Part shown: piece after piece, positions 30,690 to 42,834 of the stretch
Layout: each line of letters starts with the position of its first letter
How positions within the stretch are numbered: position 1 is the first letter of the stretch
DNA from: Stomoxys calcitrans
Lineage: Eukaryota > Arthropoda > Insecta > Diptera > Muscidae
DNA length: 64,000 bases
Reading direction: 5' to 3'
Assembly: GCF_963082655.1 (NCBI RefSeq)
Contig: NC_081552.1
Location: 193,778,098-193,842,097 of the forward strand
Translations under genes and position numbers: made by a program
Notes under the pieces: generated by a model
The model's database searches: none
What the model was told of the DNA's origin: nothing
What the model saw: the letters and a program-made list of their open reading frames with translations, nothing else

Positions 30690-31400
30690 TTTTTTATGTC
30701 AGATTTGTATTCTACTTTTAAATATCTTTTATTTGATACCCATATTACCCAAAGCGGTTAAAGTTTCCTGTTGGGTGGTGTTTTTGGGGGTGGAAGGCCC
30801 CCCCCCCACTTAGGATGATATTTTAATGGCAAGTTCGTACTCTACTCTTAAACACCTTTCATTTGATTCCCATATTGTCCCTATCGGTAAATATGTCCGT
30901 TCGGGAGGGTTTTGGGATGGAGCGTCCCCCCAGGTCATTTTACCCCAACATTTTATACCAATTTCGTGTTTTCGGGGTACCATAAGGTGGCATACAAAAT
31001 TTCGCTTATCGGTGATGGGGCGACCATCAATTACTCGGACTTAATTTTTTATGTCATATTCGTAGTCTACTCCCGAATACCTTTCATTTGAGTCCTTTAT
31101 TGATATGTACGTCCAATATGTCTGTAGGGAACAGTTTTTGGGGTTGGGCGACCCTTTTGAAATGTGAACCCAACTTTTTTTTTTACCATATTCGTATTCT
31201 AGTCTCCAATATTTTTCGTTTAATACCCATATTGTCCCTATCGGTCCACTTTTGATTTTGGGTGGCGTTTTTGGCATAACGGAGGAAGGCCCCTGACCCT
31301 TCCAATATCAATTAATTAATAAGTCTATACCTCTTTCCTGAGCATATTCGTAATCTACTCCCGACTACCTTTCATTCGAGCCTGCAGTGTTCGAATCGAT
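30690..31400 (+). repeat. F2 repeat copy
   Basis: CATTTGATTCCCATATTGTC, GTTTTGGGATGGAGCGTCCC and similar units. No clear termini. Confidence 0.6.
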
Positions 31401-31504
31401 TCAGAAATTCTTCATGGTTCAGTTCAAAAGTACCCTTTTTAGTGAGGGATAATCTAATACATGATTATTACATCCGATATGCACTGCTATCCTAGCTTAT
31501 ATAT

Positions 31505-31605
31505 ATTTGAAAAAGTCATTTAAAGAACTTGACAAATGCAATCCATGATGGAGGGTATATAAGATTCGGCCCTGCCGAACTTGGCACGCTTTCATTTGTT
31601 TTTAT
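31505..31605 (+). repeat. Solo DINE 3' end
   Basis: GATGGAGGGTATATAAGATT, a palindrome with one mismatch (TTCGGCCCTGCCGAA) and GCACGCTTTCATTTGTTTTT. Confidence 0.65.
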
Positions 31606-31671
31606 ATATTTTTGTGACAAATATTTTGATGTTTAGAAAATACTCAATGTCAATGTCAATGCCAACGTTAT

Positions 31672-32758
31672 TATACCCGCCACCATAGGATGGGGTATAC
31701 TAAATTCGTCATTTTGTTTGTTACGCCTCGAAATATGCGTCTAAGACCCCATAAAGTATATATATTCTTGATCGTCGTGACATTTTAAGTTGAACTAGCC
31801 ATGTCCGTCCGTCCGTCTGTCTGTCGAAAGCACGCTAACTTTTGAAGGAGTAAAGCTAGTAGCTTGAAATTTTGCACAAATACTTCTTATTATTAGTGTA
31901 GGTCGGTTGGGATTGTAAATGGGCCAAATCGGTCCATGTTTTGATATAGCTGCCATATAAGCCCATCTTGGGTATTGACTTCCTGAGCCTCTAGAGGGCG
32001 CAATTCCTATCCGATTTGGCTCGAATTTTGCACATAGTGTTTTGATATCACTTCCAACAACTGTGCTTAGTCTGCTTCAAATCGGTCTATAACCTGATAT
32101 AGCTGCCATATAAACTGATCTGGGGTCTTGACTTCTTGAGCTTCTAGAGGGCGCAATTCTCCTCCGATTTGACTGAAATTTTGCACATAGTGTTTTGATA
32201 TCATTTTCAACAACTGTGAGTAGTATGGTCTTAATCGGTAAATAACCTGATATAGTTGCCATATAAACCCATCTTGGGTATTGACTTCCTGAGCCTCTAG
32301 AGGGCGCAATTCCTATCCGATTTGGCTCGAATTTTGTACATAGTGTTTTGATATCACTTTCAACAACTGTGCTAAGTATGCTTCAAATCGGTTGATAACC
32401 TGATATAGCTGCCATATAAACCGATCTTGGGTCTTGACTTCTTGAGCCTCTAGAGGGCGCAATTCTCCTCCGATTTGGCACAAATTTTGTACAACGCTTC
32501 TCCCATGGCCTTCAACATATGTGTGCAATATGGTCAGAATCGATCTATAGCTTGATACAGCTCCCATATAAACCGATCTCACGATTTCGCTTCTTGAGCC
32601 ACGAATTGGACTATAACTTGATATAGCTACTCCTCCGTCCTTATTCATTATTCTTTGTTTGCCTAAAAACAGATACTGCGCAAAGAACTTGAAAGATGCG
32701 ACCATGGTGGAGGGTATATAAGATTCGGCCCGGCCGAACTAAGCACGCTCTAACTTGT
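31672..32758 (+). mobile_element. Complete DINE-1-like element
   Basis: TATACCCGCCACCATAGGAT start, AAAGTATATATATTCTTGAT, CCGTCCGTCCGTCTGTCTGT, central units, GGTGGAGGGTATATAAGATT, palindrome TTCGGCCCGGCCGAA and an end in GCTCTAACTTGTTG. Confidence 0.88.
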
Positions 32759-32867
32759 TGATGTTAGAAAAGGTCTTGTCTTTTAATACTTTGGCTTACT
32801 TAAGTTAAGACCACTAGATAATCAGTTGTATGATATTCGGTGGAGGAACATGTGCATTTCTGCAAAT

Positions 32868-33134
32868 AAAGGGTAATGTTTTAAGAGCTATAGGAAAGTT
32901 TTTCAAAAAAAAAAACATATAAAATTCAGAAAAATGCATGAAATCTTTATTTGAATCGATAGTACGGCCCATGTAATTTAATGTTTGAAGATAATTTCAT
33001 GCAAATGTTGACCGCTACTGCGCCTTAAATGGTCCATACGCCTAGTCCAATTTTGTCGTACTCCTTCCAACATTTCGGCCGGTATCTCACGAATAAAGTC
33101 CAAAATAGAATGACCGCGTTGAGCTTTGGTTTTG
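32868..33134 (-). mobile_element. Tc-like transposon 3' end with transposase C terminus
   Basis: The minus strand encodes FIREIPAEMLEGVRQNW, then RMDHLRRSSGQHLHEIIFKH and a stop, followed by the family 3' end (CTATAGCTCTTAAAACATTA side at 32880). It matches 44857-45080. The upstream side is cut by a foldback element. Confidence 0.8.
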
Positions 33135-33376
33135 AGCGTCGCGTTGCAAAAATGCAACTCTGCACACAAATTCCACATAAAATCAACACCCAAAAGTTAA
33201 AAAATGTTTAGCTTTGACCGTTTAGTGCTGCCACATGTAGATAGTGTTTCTACTATCTACATGTGGCAGCACTAAACGGCGCTCATTTCCAAGCGTAAAA
33301 AATTAAAAATTTTTAACTTTACCGCGTTGCTATTGTGGGATTTGTGTGCAGCGTTGAATTTTTGCAACGTGACACT
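33135..33376. mobile_element. Foldback element (long inverted repeat, 242 bp)
   Basis: The outer arms AGCGTCGCGTTGCAAAAAT and ATTTTTGCAACGTGACACT are imperfect inverted repeats. The inner arms 33218-33245 and 33252-33279 are a perfect 28-bp inverted repeat (starting CCGTTTAGTGCTGCCACATG) around a 6-base loop. There is no coding capacity. It lies between a Tc-like relic and a DINE. No target duplication could be defined. Confidence 0.75.
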
Positions 33377-33378
33377 TA

Positions 33379-34149
33379 ACAAGTAAAATCGTGCTGCGTT
33401 CGGCCGGGCCGAATCATGGGAACCAACCACCATGGATTCTGCCGATTTAGACCGTTCTTGGTACAGTTTTTGGAAATAGTCACAAAACACAACGTGCTTA
33501 GATTCAGCCAAATCAAATAAAAATTGGGGCTTGCCAGGGCTCAAGAAAACAAATCGGGAGATTGGTTTATATGGGTGCAATATCAGGTTATGGACCGATT
33601 TGGACCGTACTTGGCGCAGTTGTTGAAAGTCTTAACAGAACGCTACATTCAACAATTCAGCCAAATCGGACAAAAATTGCGGCTTCCAGGGCTCAAGAAG
33701 TCAAATCGGGAGATCGGTTTATATGGGAGCTATATCAGCTTATAGACCGATTACCATACGTAGCACAGCTTTTGGAAGTCATAACGCAATACCACGTACA
33801 AAATTTCAGTCAAGTCGCACAAAAATTGTTGCTTCCAGGGGCTCAAGAAGTCAAATCGGGAGATCGGTTTATCCCATATAAACCGTTATATCTGAATCTG
33901 AACCGATATGACCCATTTGCATTCCCCAATGACCTACATCAATATTAAGTATCTGTACAAAATTTCAAGCGGCTAGCTTTACGCGTTTGACAGCGTGATT
34001 TCGACTGTCGGACGGACATGTCTATTTCGAATCAGAACGTCGAGAGTATCAAGAATATGTATACTTTATGGGATCTTTGACGAATATTTTGAGGTGTTAC
34101 AAACGGAATGATTAGATCAGTATACCCCCATTCTATGGTGGTGGGTATA
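33379..34149 (-). mobile_element. DINE-1-like element
   Basis: ACAAGTAAAATCGTGCTGCG, palindrome TTCGGCCGGGCCGAA, four or five central units, a DINE microsatellite reduced to GTCGGACGGACATG and a GGTGGTGGGTATA end at 34149. Confidence 0.82.
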
Positions 34150-34203
34150 AAAACAAAGCACAACGCGCTCATTCTGTTTTGGCCTTATATGCTTTAAAGT
34201 TAA

Positions 34204-34425
34204 AGGAGGCCACTGTAGCGCAGAGGTTAGCATGTCCGCCTACGACGCTGAATGCCTGTGTTCGAATCCTGGAGAGACCATCGAAAAAATTTTTCAGCGA
34301 TGGTTTCCTCCCTCTAATGTTGGCAACATTTGTGAGGTACTGTGCCCATGTAAAACTTTTATCCATAGAGGTGTCGCAACGCGGCATGTCGTTCGAATTC
34401 GGCATTAAAAATGAGGTCCACCATC
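34204..34425 (+). mobile_element. tRNA-derived SINE
   Basis: The head GGAGGCCACTGTAGCGCAGA with a Pol III A box (TAGCGCAGAGG) and, 45 bp later, a B box (GTTCGAATCC). The body contains ATGTTGGCAACATTTGTGAG and AGAGGTGTCGCAACGCGGCA. The tail is cut by an inverted F2 copy. The tRNA-like part cannot fold into an intact tRNA as far as I can see. Confidence 0.7.
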
Positions 34426-34900
34426 CCTACCGCACAACACCCCCCAAACAGGACTTATTTACTAACCATGACAATATAGGGCTCATATAAAAGGTATTTG
34501 CGAGTAGTATACAAATCTGATATGCAAATATGGGGGTGTTTGGGGGCCATCACCTTCCCAAAAACGCCCTCAAAGGGGACAAATTTATGACAATAGCAGT
34601 ATGGGGCTCAAATGAATGGTCTTTGAAGGTAGAAAGCGAATCTGATGTATTGTATATTTTCAGGGTCAAGTCACTGCGTGAACGCCCCATCCCCCAAAAC
34701 ACCCCTCATAGGATATGTTTGCCGTCTATAGAAATAAGGGACTTAAATAAAAGGTCTTTGGGAGTAAAGCCCGAATCAGATATCAATATTCGGGAAAAGT
34801 GTCTATGGGGCCACCCCACACCCATAATACCACCCAAATGGGATGGTATTTTAGAAGTATTTTAGAGTATAACACGAATCTTATATATATTTTCAAGGCC
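34425..34900 (-). repeat. F2 repeat copy, inverted
   Basis: Complementary F2 motifs such as CAATATAGGGCTCATATAAA, CCCCAAAACACCCCTCATAG and GGGGCCACCCCACACCC. Confidence 0.65.
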
Positions 34901-34904
34901 AAAA

Positions 34905-34966
34905 AAATCTCGCCAGGATTCGAACCCAGGCGTTCATGCTAACGTCTGTGCTACGGTGGCCTCCAA
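34905..34966 (-). repeat. tRNA-derived SINE head
   Basis: The minus strand reads GGAGGCCACCGTAGCACAGA and GGGTTCGAATCCTGGCGAGA, the same A and B boxes as 34204. Confidence 0.6.
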
Positions 34967-35878
34967 TCCAACACACTGTTCCAAATTTCAGAGAAATCGG
35001 ATAATAAATGCGCTGTTTTTAAGCGCTATAAGTCCAAATGTGGTCCGATGTGGACTATACGCGGTTCCGATATTGAAAGGGCTTGTCTAATTCACTGTTC
35101 CAAATTTTAGAGAAATCGCATGATAAACGCAGGTTTTATAGGCTTAAGTTTCTAAGTCCGCAGATCGGTCTATGTGGCAACTATTTCCAAATATGGTACC
35201 ATATCGATCATACTCCGTTTGGATATCGGGTGCCCTACTGCAACTCACTGTTTAAAGAAATTGGGTGAAAAAGTCGCCTGCAGATCGGTATATATGACAC
35301 CTATATCCAAATCTGGTCTGATGTGGACCATAGTCGGTTCAGATATTGGGTGGCCCAATACAACTCACTGTTCCAAATTGCAGAAAAATAGGATAAGAAA
35401 TGCGCCCTTTACGCGACTAGGAACCTTAGTCTTCAGACCCCTCTTCATGGCAACTATATCCAAATGTGAATATACTCGGTTCGGATATCGAATGGCCTTG
35501 TCCAACTCACTGTTTCAAATTTCAGAGAAATCTCGTGATAAACGATCCCGACCATTCACGGTTCGGATATCGGGTGCTCTACTGTGACTCACTGTTTCAA
35601 ATTTCGGCAAAATGGAATAATAATCGTAAATTCACCTTTTATGCACTTAAGACCCTAAATCAGCAGATCGGTCTATATAGCAGCTATATCCAAATGTGAT
35701 CCGTTGTGCACCATACTTCGAGTGGTCTTGTCCAGCTCACTTTTCCAAATTTCAGAGAAAACGAGTGATAAATGCAACTTTCATTGGCTTAGACCCTGAA
35801 TCCGCAGATCGGTCTAAATGGCAGCTATATCCAAATATACTCCGATCTCGACCATTGTCCGTTCGAATATAGAGTACT
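34967..35878 (+). repeat. DINE central repeats without ends
   Basis: Units with ACTCACTGTTTCAAATTTCA, GATCGGTCTATA and CAGCTATATCCAAAT, related to 27661-29352 but more diverged. It fuses to a LINE ORF1 relic at 35879. Confidence 0.7.
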
Positions 35879-36265
35879 TTTTGAAATCTGTCCTTCCCCA
35901 CTGGAGCACACTTTGAGCCCAATCCAACCGGATGACCCACCCACACAAAACTTGTTAGGTCCCGTTTCGACGCTTTCGCCACCTGTTTTGACCGTGACAG
36001 GGTGATTTTCAATCTCTTGCAATCCGCCAGTCTTTAGAGATGTGTTCGATAGTTCTACAGGCAAGTGTTCAGCAACAACTACTGAGTCGTCTGCTGATTA
36101 CCCAACCCCACCGCTTCTATACACCTTCAGTTTCAACTTGTTGCATCCGTAACATACTACTCCTTCAGACATTTTGAGGTCTGCGAGACAGTCTGATTTT
36201 AGTACGAATACTGCACGTCTCCGATCACCATCAGCCTCATCCAATCTACCAATCTTTTAGTCAGT
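35879..36265 (-). pseudogene. LOA-like ORF1 C-terminal relic
   Basis: The minus strand reads KIGRLDEADGD, CLADLKMSEGVV, NKLKLKVYRSGGVG and AEHLPVELSNTSLKTGGLQE, matching 2110-2370 and 43110-43231. Short frames and stops. Confidence 0.7.
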
Positions 36266-36354
36266 GCTTGAAAGATAGGGATTATTGTCCCTTAGACTCC
36301 TAAGTATGGATTCAGGATCTGAGGTAATTCTTGGTACCCAAGCGTTAAATTACA

Positions 36355-36468
36355 TGGACCGTATTATCGATGCAAATAAAGATTTCATGCATTTTTCTGA
36401 AGTTTATATGCTTTTTTTTGTAAAACTTTCCTATAGCTCTAAAAAAATCACCCTTTATATAGCGTCAA
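36355..36468 (+). mobile_element. Solo 3' end of the Tc-like element
   Basis: GCAAATAAAGATTTCATGCA, then AACTTTCCTATAGCTCT and AAATCACCCT, the same end as at 44857-44940 in the other orientation. The transposase is missing. Confidence 0.6.
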
Positions 36469-36479
36469 ACATCTATGAT

Positions 36480-36690
36480 CCTTTTCAGTATGCTGCTGAA
36501 AGGGACACTTCCAATTCAGTTGCACGTCCTAGATCACTCCTAAGTATTTGACCTTGTCGGATATCGAAATCGTTCTATTAAAGAAACGTAATCTAGCCCA
36601 GTCGTATGCTTTCTGCAAGACCCTTTCGGTTTTTCGGCATAGCTGGTTCGGAGTATAGATGTCCCCTCTGTATGCGCAGCTCAACATTTG
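36480..36690 (-). pseudogene. LINE RT scrap similar to 1-130
   Basis: CTAGCCCAGTCGTATGCTTT and TTCGGCATAGCTGGTTCGGA match the left edge of the window (48-115). No useful frame. Confidence 0.4.
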
Positions 36691-36912
36691 TATAGGTGGA
36701 CCCTTCTCTTAGAACCGATAATCTGGTGAAATTTTACCGGATCCACTGCCGATATCGATGACTGCATAATTCAGTCATCTGTTGTGCTTCGTTGCCACTA
36801 TGGCAAAAGTGGGCGGCTCTTTACTTTTTCAGCAAGCATCTTCCCCTTCCGTAATGGCTGTGGCGTCCTTTTGGAAGTCACAGTCCTCCATGAAGTCTCA
36901 GGGATCCGGCCG

Positions 36913-37215
36913 GTAAAGCTGTAAACACCACACAGGCTGGAACATTGAGATCCGATCTGTGTGGTGTTCATTGCTGGCACGAGAAGCATAGGCGCGTCCA
37001 CAGGTTGCGGATAGTGGAATGCTCCATACGAAGTAGCTGCAACGGCAGTCGCGTACAATCAGCGGTATCGAGCGGAGAGTCTCATTGAGAGGTCGGGTGC
37101 CACCGGCTCTTGCACAAATACTGAGTGCCTATGATGCTCGATATCACAAGGCGAGTTATTGGAGCCTTTAAATAACCTATGTCCACCTTGCTCCCGCGGC
37201 GATCGGTCCTTTGGA
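36913..37215 (+). repeat. R3 dispersed repeat, copy 2
   Basis: Same markers as 11636-11940: CAGGCTGGAACATTGAGATC, GTGGAATGCTCCATACGAAG, CAAATACTGAGTGCC and CGGTCCTTTGGACCGGAACG. Confidence 0.6.
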
Positions 37216-37650
37216 CCGGAACGAGCTTCAGCGTTTTAGCTCTTCGGGAGATCTGATTCTCTTTCCAGCTTCTGTAGAAGTGCTTGGAATGGCAGTACTT
37301 TCCCTTACAGCATCCTGCACTTTCGCCCGATTGCGCTGCCGGTGCATACTCCTCAATCGCCTCCTTCGTCATGCCCTGAATTATTTTCTCGGTCTTCTTG
37401 TGAGCTTTGCAAAGCGCTCGCTCAATACTGCCGTCACCCGCAAGATCTCATCCCTCGATTCGTCTGCAATGATTATTGCATTGCCGCTGTTGCTGTCTGA
37501 GTCTGAATCGGAAACACCACCTTTATTTAAAGACTGGGTACGAGCTGTGCATCCCCCGGTTGGTTTTACTGATTTCTTGGAAGACAACTGGCTAACAATT
37601 GGTTGTGTACCACTCGGAATTATCGGTTCTGCGTTGTTCTAGTGGTACGA
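37210..37650 (-). pseudogene. Possible LINE ORF1 N-terminal relic
   Basis: The minus-strand frame MSSKKSVKPTGGCTARTQSL, an acidic DSDSDSNSGNA stretch, VTAVLSERFAKLTRR and, in another frame, STEAGKRIRSPEELKR look like the basic/acidic N terminus of a gag-like ORF1. It adjoins R3, so both may belong to one element. Not recognised with certainty. Confidence 0.4.
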
Positions 37651-37687
37651 TTGCGACATGTCCAGATTTTCCAAAAAAAAAAAAAAA

Positions 37688-38435
37688 ACAAGTAAAAAGG
37701 CGTTAAGTTCGGCCGGGCCGATCTCAAATTGAAGAAATATGTCAAACGACCTAACACAACTCACTGTCCCAAATTTCAGCAAAATCGGGTAATGAATGTG
37801 GCTATTATGGGTCTTACACCATAAATCGGAGGATCGATCTATATGGCAGCTATATCCAAATCTGGACTGATCTGAGCCAAATTAACGAGGGACGTCGATG
37901 GGTCTTACACAATTCACTGTCCCGAATTTCATCAAAATCGGATAATAAATGTGGCTTTTGTGAGTCTAAGACCCTAAACCGGAGGATCGGTCTATATGGC
38001 AGCTATATCCAAATCTGAACCGATCTGGACCAAATTGAAGAAACATGTCAAAGGGCCTAAGATAACTCACTGTCCCAAATTTCAGCGAAATCGGACCATA
38101 AATGTGGCTTTTATGGGCCTAAGACCCTAAATCGGCGGATCGGTCTATATGGGGGCTATATCAAGATATAGTCCGATATAGCCCATCTTCGAACTTAACC
38201 TGCTTATGGACAAAAAAAGAATCTGCGCAAAATTTCAGCTCAATATCTCTATTTTTAAAGACTGTAGCGTGATTTCAACAGACAGACGGACAGACGGACG
38301 GACATGGCTAGATCGTCTTAGATTTTTACGCTGATCAAGAATATATATACTTTATAGGGTCGGAAATGGATATTTCGATGTGTTGCAAATGGAATGACAA
38401 AATGAATATACCCCCATCCTTCGGTGGTGGGTATA
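37688..38435 (-). mobile_element. DINE-1-like element (second central-repeat type)
   Basis: ACAAGTAAAAAGGCGTTAAG, palindrome TTCGGCCGGGCCGA, units with CTCACTGTCCCAAATTTCAG and CTATATGGCAGCTATATCC, then GACAGACGGACAGACGGACG and the CGGTGGTGGGTATA end. Confidence 0.85.
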
Positions 38436-38449
38436 AAAATAGGAGATCA

Positions 38450-39035
38450 TGGTTGGAAGTGCTTCATGCGCGAGCAACTTTTTTTGGATATGACTCATCT
38501 TGAAACACCCATTCAGTCAACTGCTGTTTTCTTTCGGGCTTAAACGCCATGATTCATCACCTGTGACGATGTAATAGACGTGCTTCCTAGCATCGCGATC
38601 GTATTTTTGGAACATTTATTTCGGCCAATCGACACCAGTCTTGTGTGGGATCCAACGCCAACAAAATTCTTTGACGGTCCCATTAATGCCCAAGGTTGTC
38701 TCAATCTTACAATAGGTCACATGACGATCTTGAAAATCAATTGGCGCACTGCATCAATGGTTTTTGTAACAACAACCGATTTTGAACGACCTTCACGAAA
38801 TTCGTCTTGGAGTCAACTACGGCCTCGGTTGAATTCACCATACCTTCGATAAACTCTGGTCCTTGATGGAGCTTCATGGCCAAAAATAGAATAAAGATCA
38901 TCGATGCACGAAAATATTCACGATTTCATTCCATATTTTGGGCGAGATGAATTCACCATACCTTCGATAAACACTGGTCCTTGATGGAGCTTCATGGCCA
39001 AAAATAGAATAAATATCATCGATGCAAGAAAATGT
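38450..39035 (-). pseudogene. mariner transposase pseudogene
   Basis: The minus strand reads FREGRSKSVVVTKTIDAVRQ, QDRHVTYCKIETTLGINGT, WRWIPHKTGVDWPK and YDRDARKHVYYIVTGDESW, the order seen in mariner transposases up to the first catalytic Asp (GDESW). Frameshifts and stops break it. The N-terminal coding part carries a 119-bp tandem duplication (AATTCACCATACCTTCGATA at 38831 and 38950). Confidence 0.75.
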
Positions 39036-39039
39036 CAGT

Positions 39040-39945
39040 CCTTGATTTTCCCCGTTGCAGAGCGTTGCGTAGAAGTTTCCAGTGTTTTATTTCCCATGGT
39101 TTTTGGGATTGTCGAGCAATGGCTATGATATAGGTGGCCGTCTCCGTACATGGTGCTGTTATGTCGGCCCATGTATGGGTGTTATTTCGTAGCTTCTCCG
39201 TTAATGTTGCCCAAACGTTTTCGGGGTGTTTTTGAGGTTGAACTTTGTGCTTTTTGTTTGAGTCCTTTTCACTACGGCGGGGCGTAGAAGTAAAGTGGCC
39301 ATTAAGAGCATGTGGTCACTATCGATATTGGCTCCTCGTCTAGCTGTCACATTCATCTGTGCACCCACAAAGAGTTTGCTGATAAGTACGTGGTCAATTT
39401 GATTACAGGTGTATCCATCTGGTGATTTCCAAGTACATTTGTGTGTATTTTTATGGGGGAATTATGTGCCTCCAATAAAGAGCCGGTTTCTTGCGCAGAA
39501 ATCAACCAATCTGTTGCCATTGTCATTCCTGGTATCGCCACCTCCTTGCGTTTCCATGATTGATTGTAGATTATTGTTGTTATTTTCCATCAATAAAGAG
39601 CCGGTTTCTTGCGCAGAAGTCAACCAATCGGTTGGCATTGTCATTCCTGGTATCGCCAAGTCCTTACATTCCCATGATTGAATGTAGATTATTGTGGTTA
39701 TTGTCCACCTTGGCATTAAAATCTCTCAAAACAAATTTAATCTCTCCTTTGGGTGCAGTGTCACTGGGGTTCGGTGGGCGAGTAGCATTGTACCATGGAT
39801 ATTTTGAGGATTCTAGAATTTAATCTTGGCGTCATGATGCGTTCGGCGAAAGTGGATTCGATGAATTTCATTGCCTGAAAAAATTAATTGGTAGCCAGCT
39901 TGAAGATCCATAGTTCCGGACTCCATAGCCATCGTACTTCACATA
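39040..39945 (-). pseudogene. RTE-like retrotransposon endonuclease pseudogene
   Basis: The minus strand reads FVLRDFNAKVDNN (GDFNA-like box), NRLVDFCARNRLFIGGT, KCTWKSPDGYTCNQIDHVLI and RRGANIDSDHMLLMATLLL, the endonuclease core (with IDH and SDH motifs) of RTE-type non-LTR elements. A 118-bp tandem duplication (CCGGTTTCTTGCGCAGAA at 39482 and 39600) repeats the NRLVDFCARN part. Confidence 0.7.
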
Positions 39946-42480
39946 GGTTAGGTTAGGATAGGTTTAAGTGGCAGTCTTCCATCAGACTCACTTAGACGTT
40001 TTCATCCATTGTACTACCACAGGAACAGAAGAAGGAAGATGCCTTCTAGTTCCTACTGTTGAACCAGGAACTTTAAAAAGCCCAATAACTTGCGAATGTT
40101 CACATACGCTAAATCAGACAGGTTCTCAAAGAAATGAGAACCTAAAGTGGGACTCCTTCTGACTGACCGTGCGGGATACACACATAAAAGGTGTTCAATA
40201 GTCTCTTCCTCTTTGATATCCTCACAGCTTCTGCAAAAGTCATTGCAGGCAATCTTCAGTCTGTCAGCATGTTTTCCGATTACACAGTGTCCTGTCATGG
40301 CGGACACAATGACTCAGACGTAGGTAGACCTCTTCATGTCTAGATTAGGTCACATAGTTTTGGAATGCTCACAGCCGCCTCTTTGTGACCATCTATCATT
40401 CGTTGCCCTTCGGGCCAGTCCTGAAAATTTAGCTTACATGTCGCTAGAGGCTTACCAACAGATTTCAGAATGCCTGGAATGTGTAGCGTAGTCCCTAGTC
40501 TCACAAGCTCGTCCGCTTTACAATTTTCTGGGATATCTCTGTGGCCTGGCACCCAGAACAGGTGAATTTTAAACTGTTCAGCCATCTCATGGAGAGATCT
40601 GCGACAGTCGAGGACGGTTTTTGTGTGTAGACGTTCTCCAAGGATTTAATGGCTGCCTGACTGGCTAAGAAAAGATCTTAATGCCAATCGTCGTAATGAC
40701 ATTATATCCTAGCCATTTCCCCATATCCTTAATTGCAAGGATCAACGCTTGATTCAAACTGCAGTGATCGGGTAATCTTTTCGATGTGATCAGTTCTAGA
40801 TCTTTAGAGTACAGCCCAAAGCCCACCTGGTCGTTGAGTTTGGAACCATCCGTACAGAAGTCAATGTAACTTCTGTTACCAGGGATATCGTAGTTCCAAT
40901 CGGTTCTATCAGGAATGGTGGTACAGTACTTTTTATCAAAAGTGGCTCAGGTAGGGTGTTATCCACTCTGCCTGGAACATCGGATATTGTACAGTGTTCG
41001 TAGCCGCCACATGACCAAAGAGAAAGCTCCCTTAACCACACGTCATTGGTTGCAACAATTTGTATAGACACAATGACCAGATGTAGCATTAAATTCAGTG
41101 TATCAGATGGTGTCGTCCTAAGTCCGGCTGTGATGCACAAATAAGCCATCCTTTGGATCCGGTTAAAAATTGAGCAGTAGGTGGACTTTTGAAGCACTGT
41201 CCATCAGACCGCAACACCATATAGAATTATAGGTCTGACAACTGCTGTATATGCTCAATGCATGACACGCGGTCTAAACTCCCCATTTTGCCAATGGCTC
41301 TCTTATAGGTGTATAGGGCAAGATTTGCCTTTCTTGCCCTTTCAAAAATGTTGGATTTGAAAATCAATTTCGTGTCCAGCCAAACACACAGGTATTTTGC
41401 GCTTTCTGTAAATACAATAGAACATTCTTCCCTCCCAAGGAAACAGGTTCCACTGCATGCAACTTGTATCTCCTGCTGAAAAGAACTACTTCTGTCTTGC
41501 ACATGGATTTATACCTAGACCACTTTCGGTAGCCCACTTTGCTGTTGCACATAGATCTTCCTGAAGTATATATCTTAGAGTGATGGGAAACTTTCTCCTA
41601 ATAGCAATTGCCACTCTATGTAGCCGACTAAGTCGTGAAGGGCTGTTTCAGTGTTTTCGCCTTTACTATATTCATGCTGCCGCCGCGACTGGCGATCTCC
41701 AGGAATCTCTGTCCTATGTTATGTGTCTATCAACCTCTCAAGAGTCTTTAGCCTAAAGGATGACAGACTAATAGGACGCAAATCTTTCGCCTTCGTGTGG
41801 TAGGGTTCTTCTGCTTTCGGAATGAAAATGACCTTGGTGTCCCTTCATCCCACAGGTATATATGACATTCTGATACAAGCAGAGTATATCTCCCTAAGCC
41901 AGGGAACCAGTCTATCAGACGCAGCTTGTTACAGGCCTGGCGACTTAAAGGAGTCGAAACTTCTTATCCCCCTAAGGATTTTCGTCTCAGACACAATTTC
42001 TCTAATAACCTCCGACGAATGCATACCAGTGACAACCTCTTCTGGCGCCACATTGTCCGTTGGAGAATTTCCCTGAAAATGTGTATCAACGAATAGTTCT
42101 AATGTTTCCTCACTAGTCATTGTCCATACATTCTCTGACTTCTGAATATACCCCACTGTAATCGGTTTCGAGGACAGAATCCTCCTTAGCCTAGAGGCCT
42201 CAGGTGTAACCTCCACGGAGCAGCAGAATTTTACCCAGTATTTGTTCTGAGCCTTTCTCAGCTCGCCCTTATATTTTCTTAGCTCAGCCCTAAAGATGTC
42301 CTAATCTTGTGGTGCCCTCGTGGTTTTTACTCTGTTAAAGGGTTTTCTGCAGTCCTTCCTTTGACCACCCAGCTCTGGGGTCCACCATGGCGGTCGCTGT
42401 TTGCCCCTTGGCGTGGCACAAGGACATGCTGACACAAGCGAGTCATTCATGGGCCTTCGTGATCCGCTTGACCACTATGT

Positions 42481-42834
42481 CTATATCCTCCGTAGTTTCC
42501 ACTTCCTTTTCTGATCAAGAAGGGATAGACGTGCAGAATTTGTGCCGAAATTTATCCCAATCTGACTTTCTTCTGCAGTATTTTTTCCAAGGCTGAAACT
42601 AGTATAACGATGATCAGAGAAGCTGTGGTCATCCAACACATCCCAGTCCAATATTCTTCCCTTCAGTAGGTAGCGTAGTTTAAATCCCGGAATTCTTAGT
42701 CCACTAACCATTCCTCCACACACCCATGGATCTTGGATAACAATCACGCCAAATCCTCCTGCCATCAAGAGGATCTTTAGTGCCCCCGATGCGGCCTTAC
42801 AATGGTGCAGATTTATCTGTAGAAACCGGACCAT
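42481..42834 (-). pseudogene. LOA-like ORF2 start with internally deleted endonuclease
   Basis: The frame starts MVRFLQINLHHCKAA and reads VIVIQDPWVCGGMVSGLRIP, then jumps from FKLRYLLKG to ILDWDVLDDHSFSDHRYTSF. The central part, where sister copies have DANAHHQIWGSSD, is missing, so it cannot show whether this lineage carried the jockey-like insert. Confidence 0.7.

Noticed and set aside
34204..34275. A functional tRNA gene
   Set aside because: A and B boxes are present, but the sequence continues into a SINE body and acceptor-stem pairing is not evident; sister copies have the same structure.
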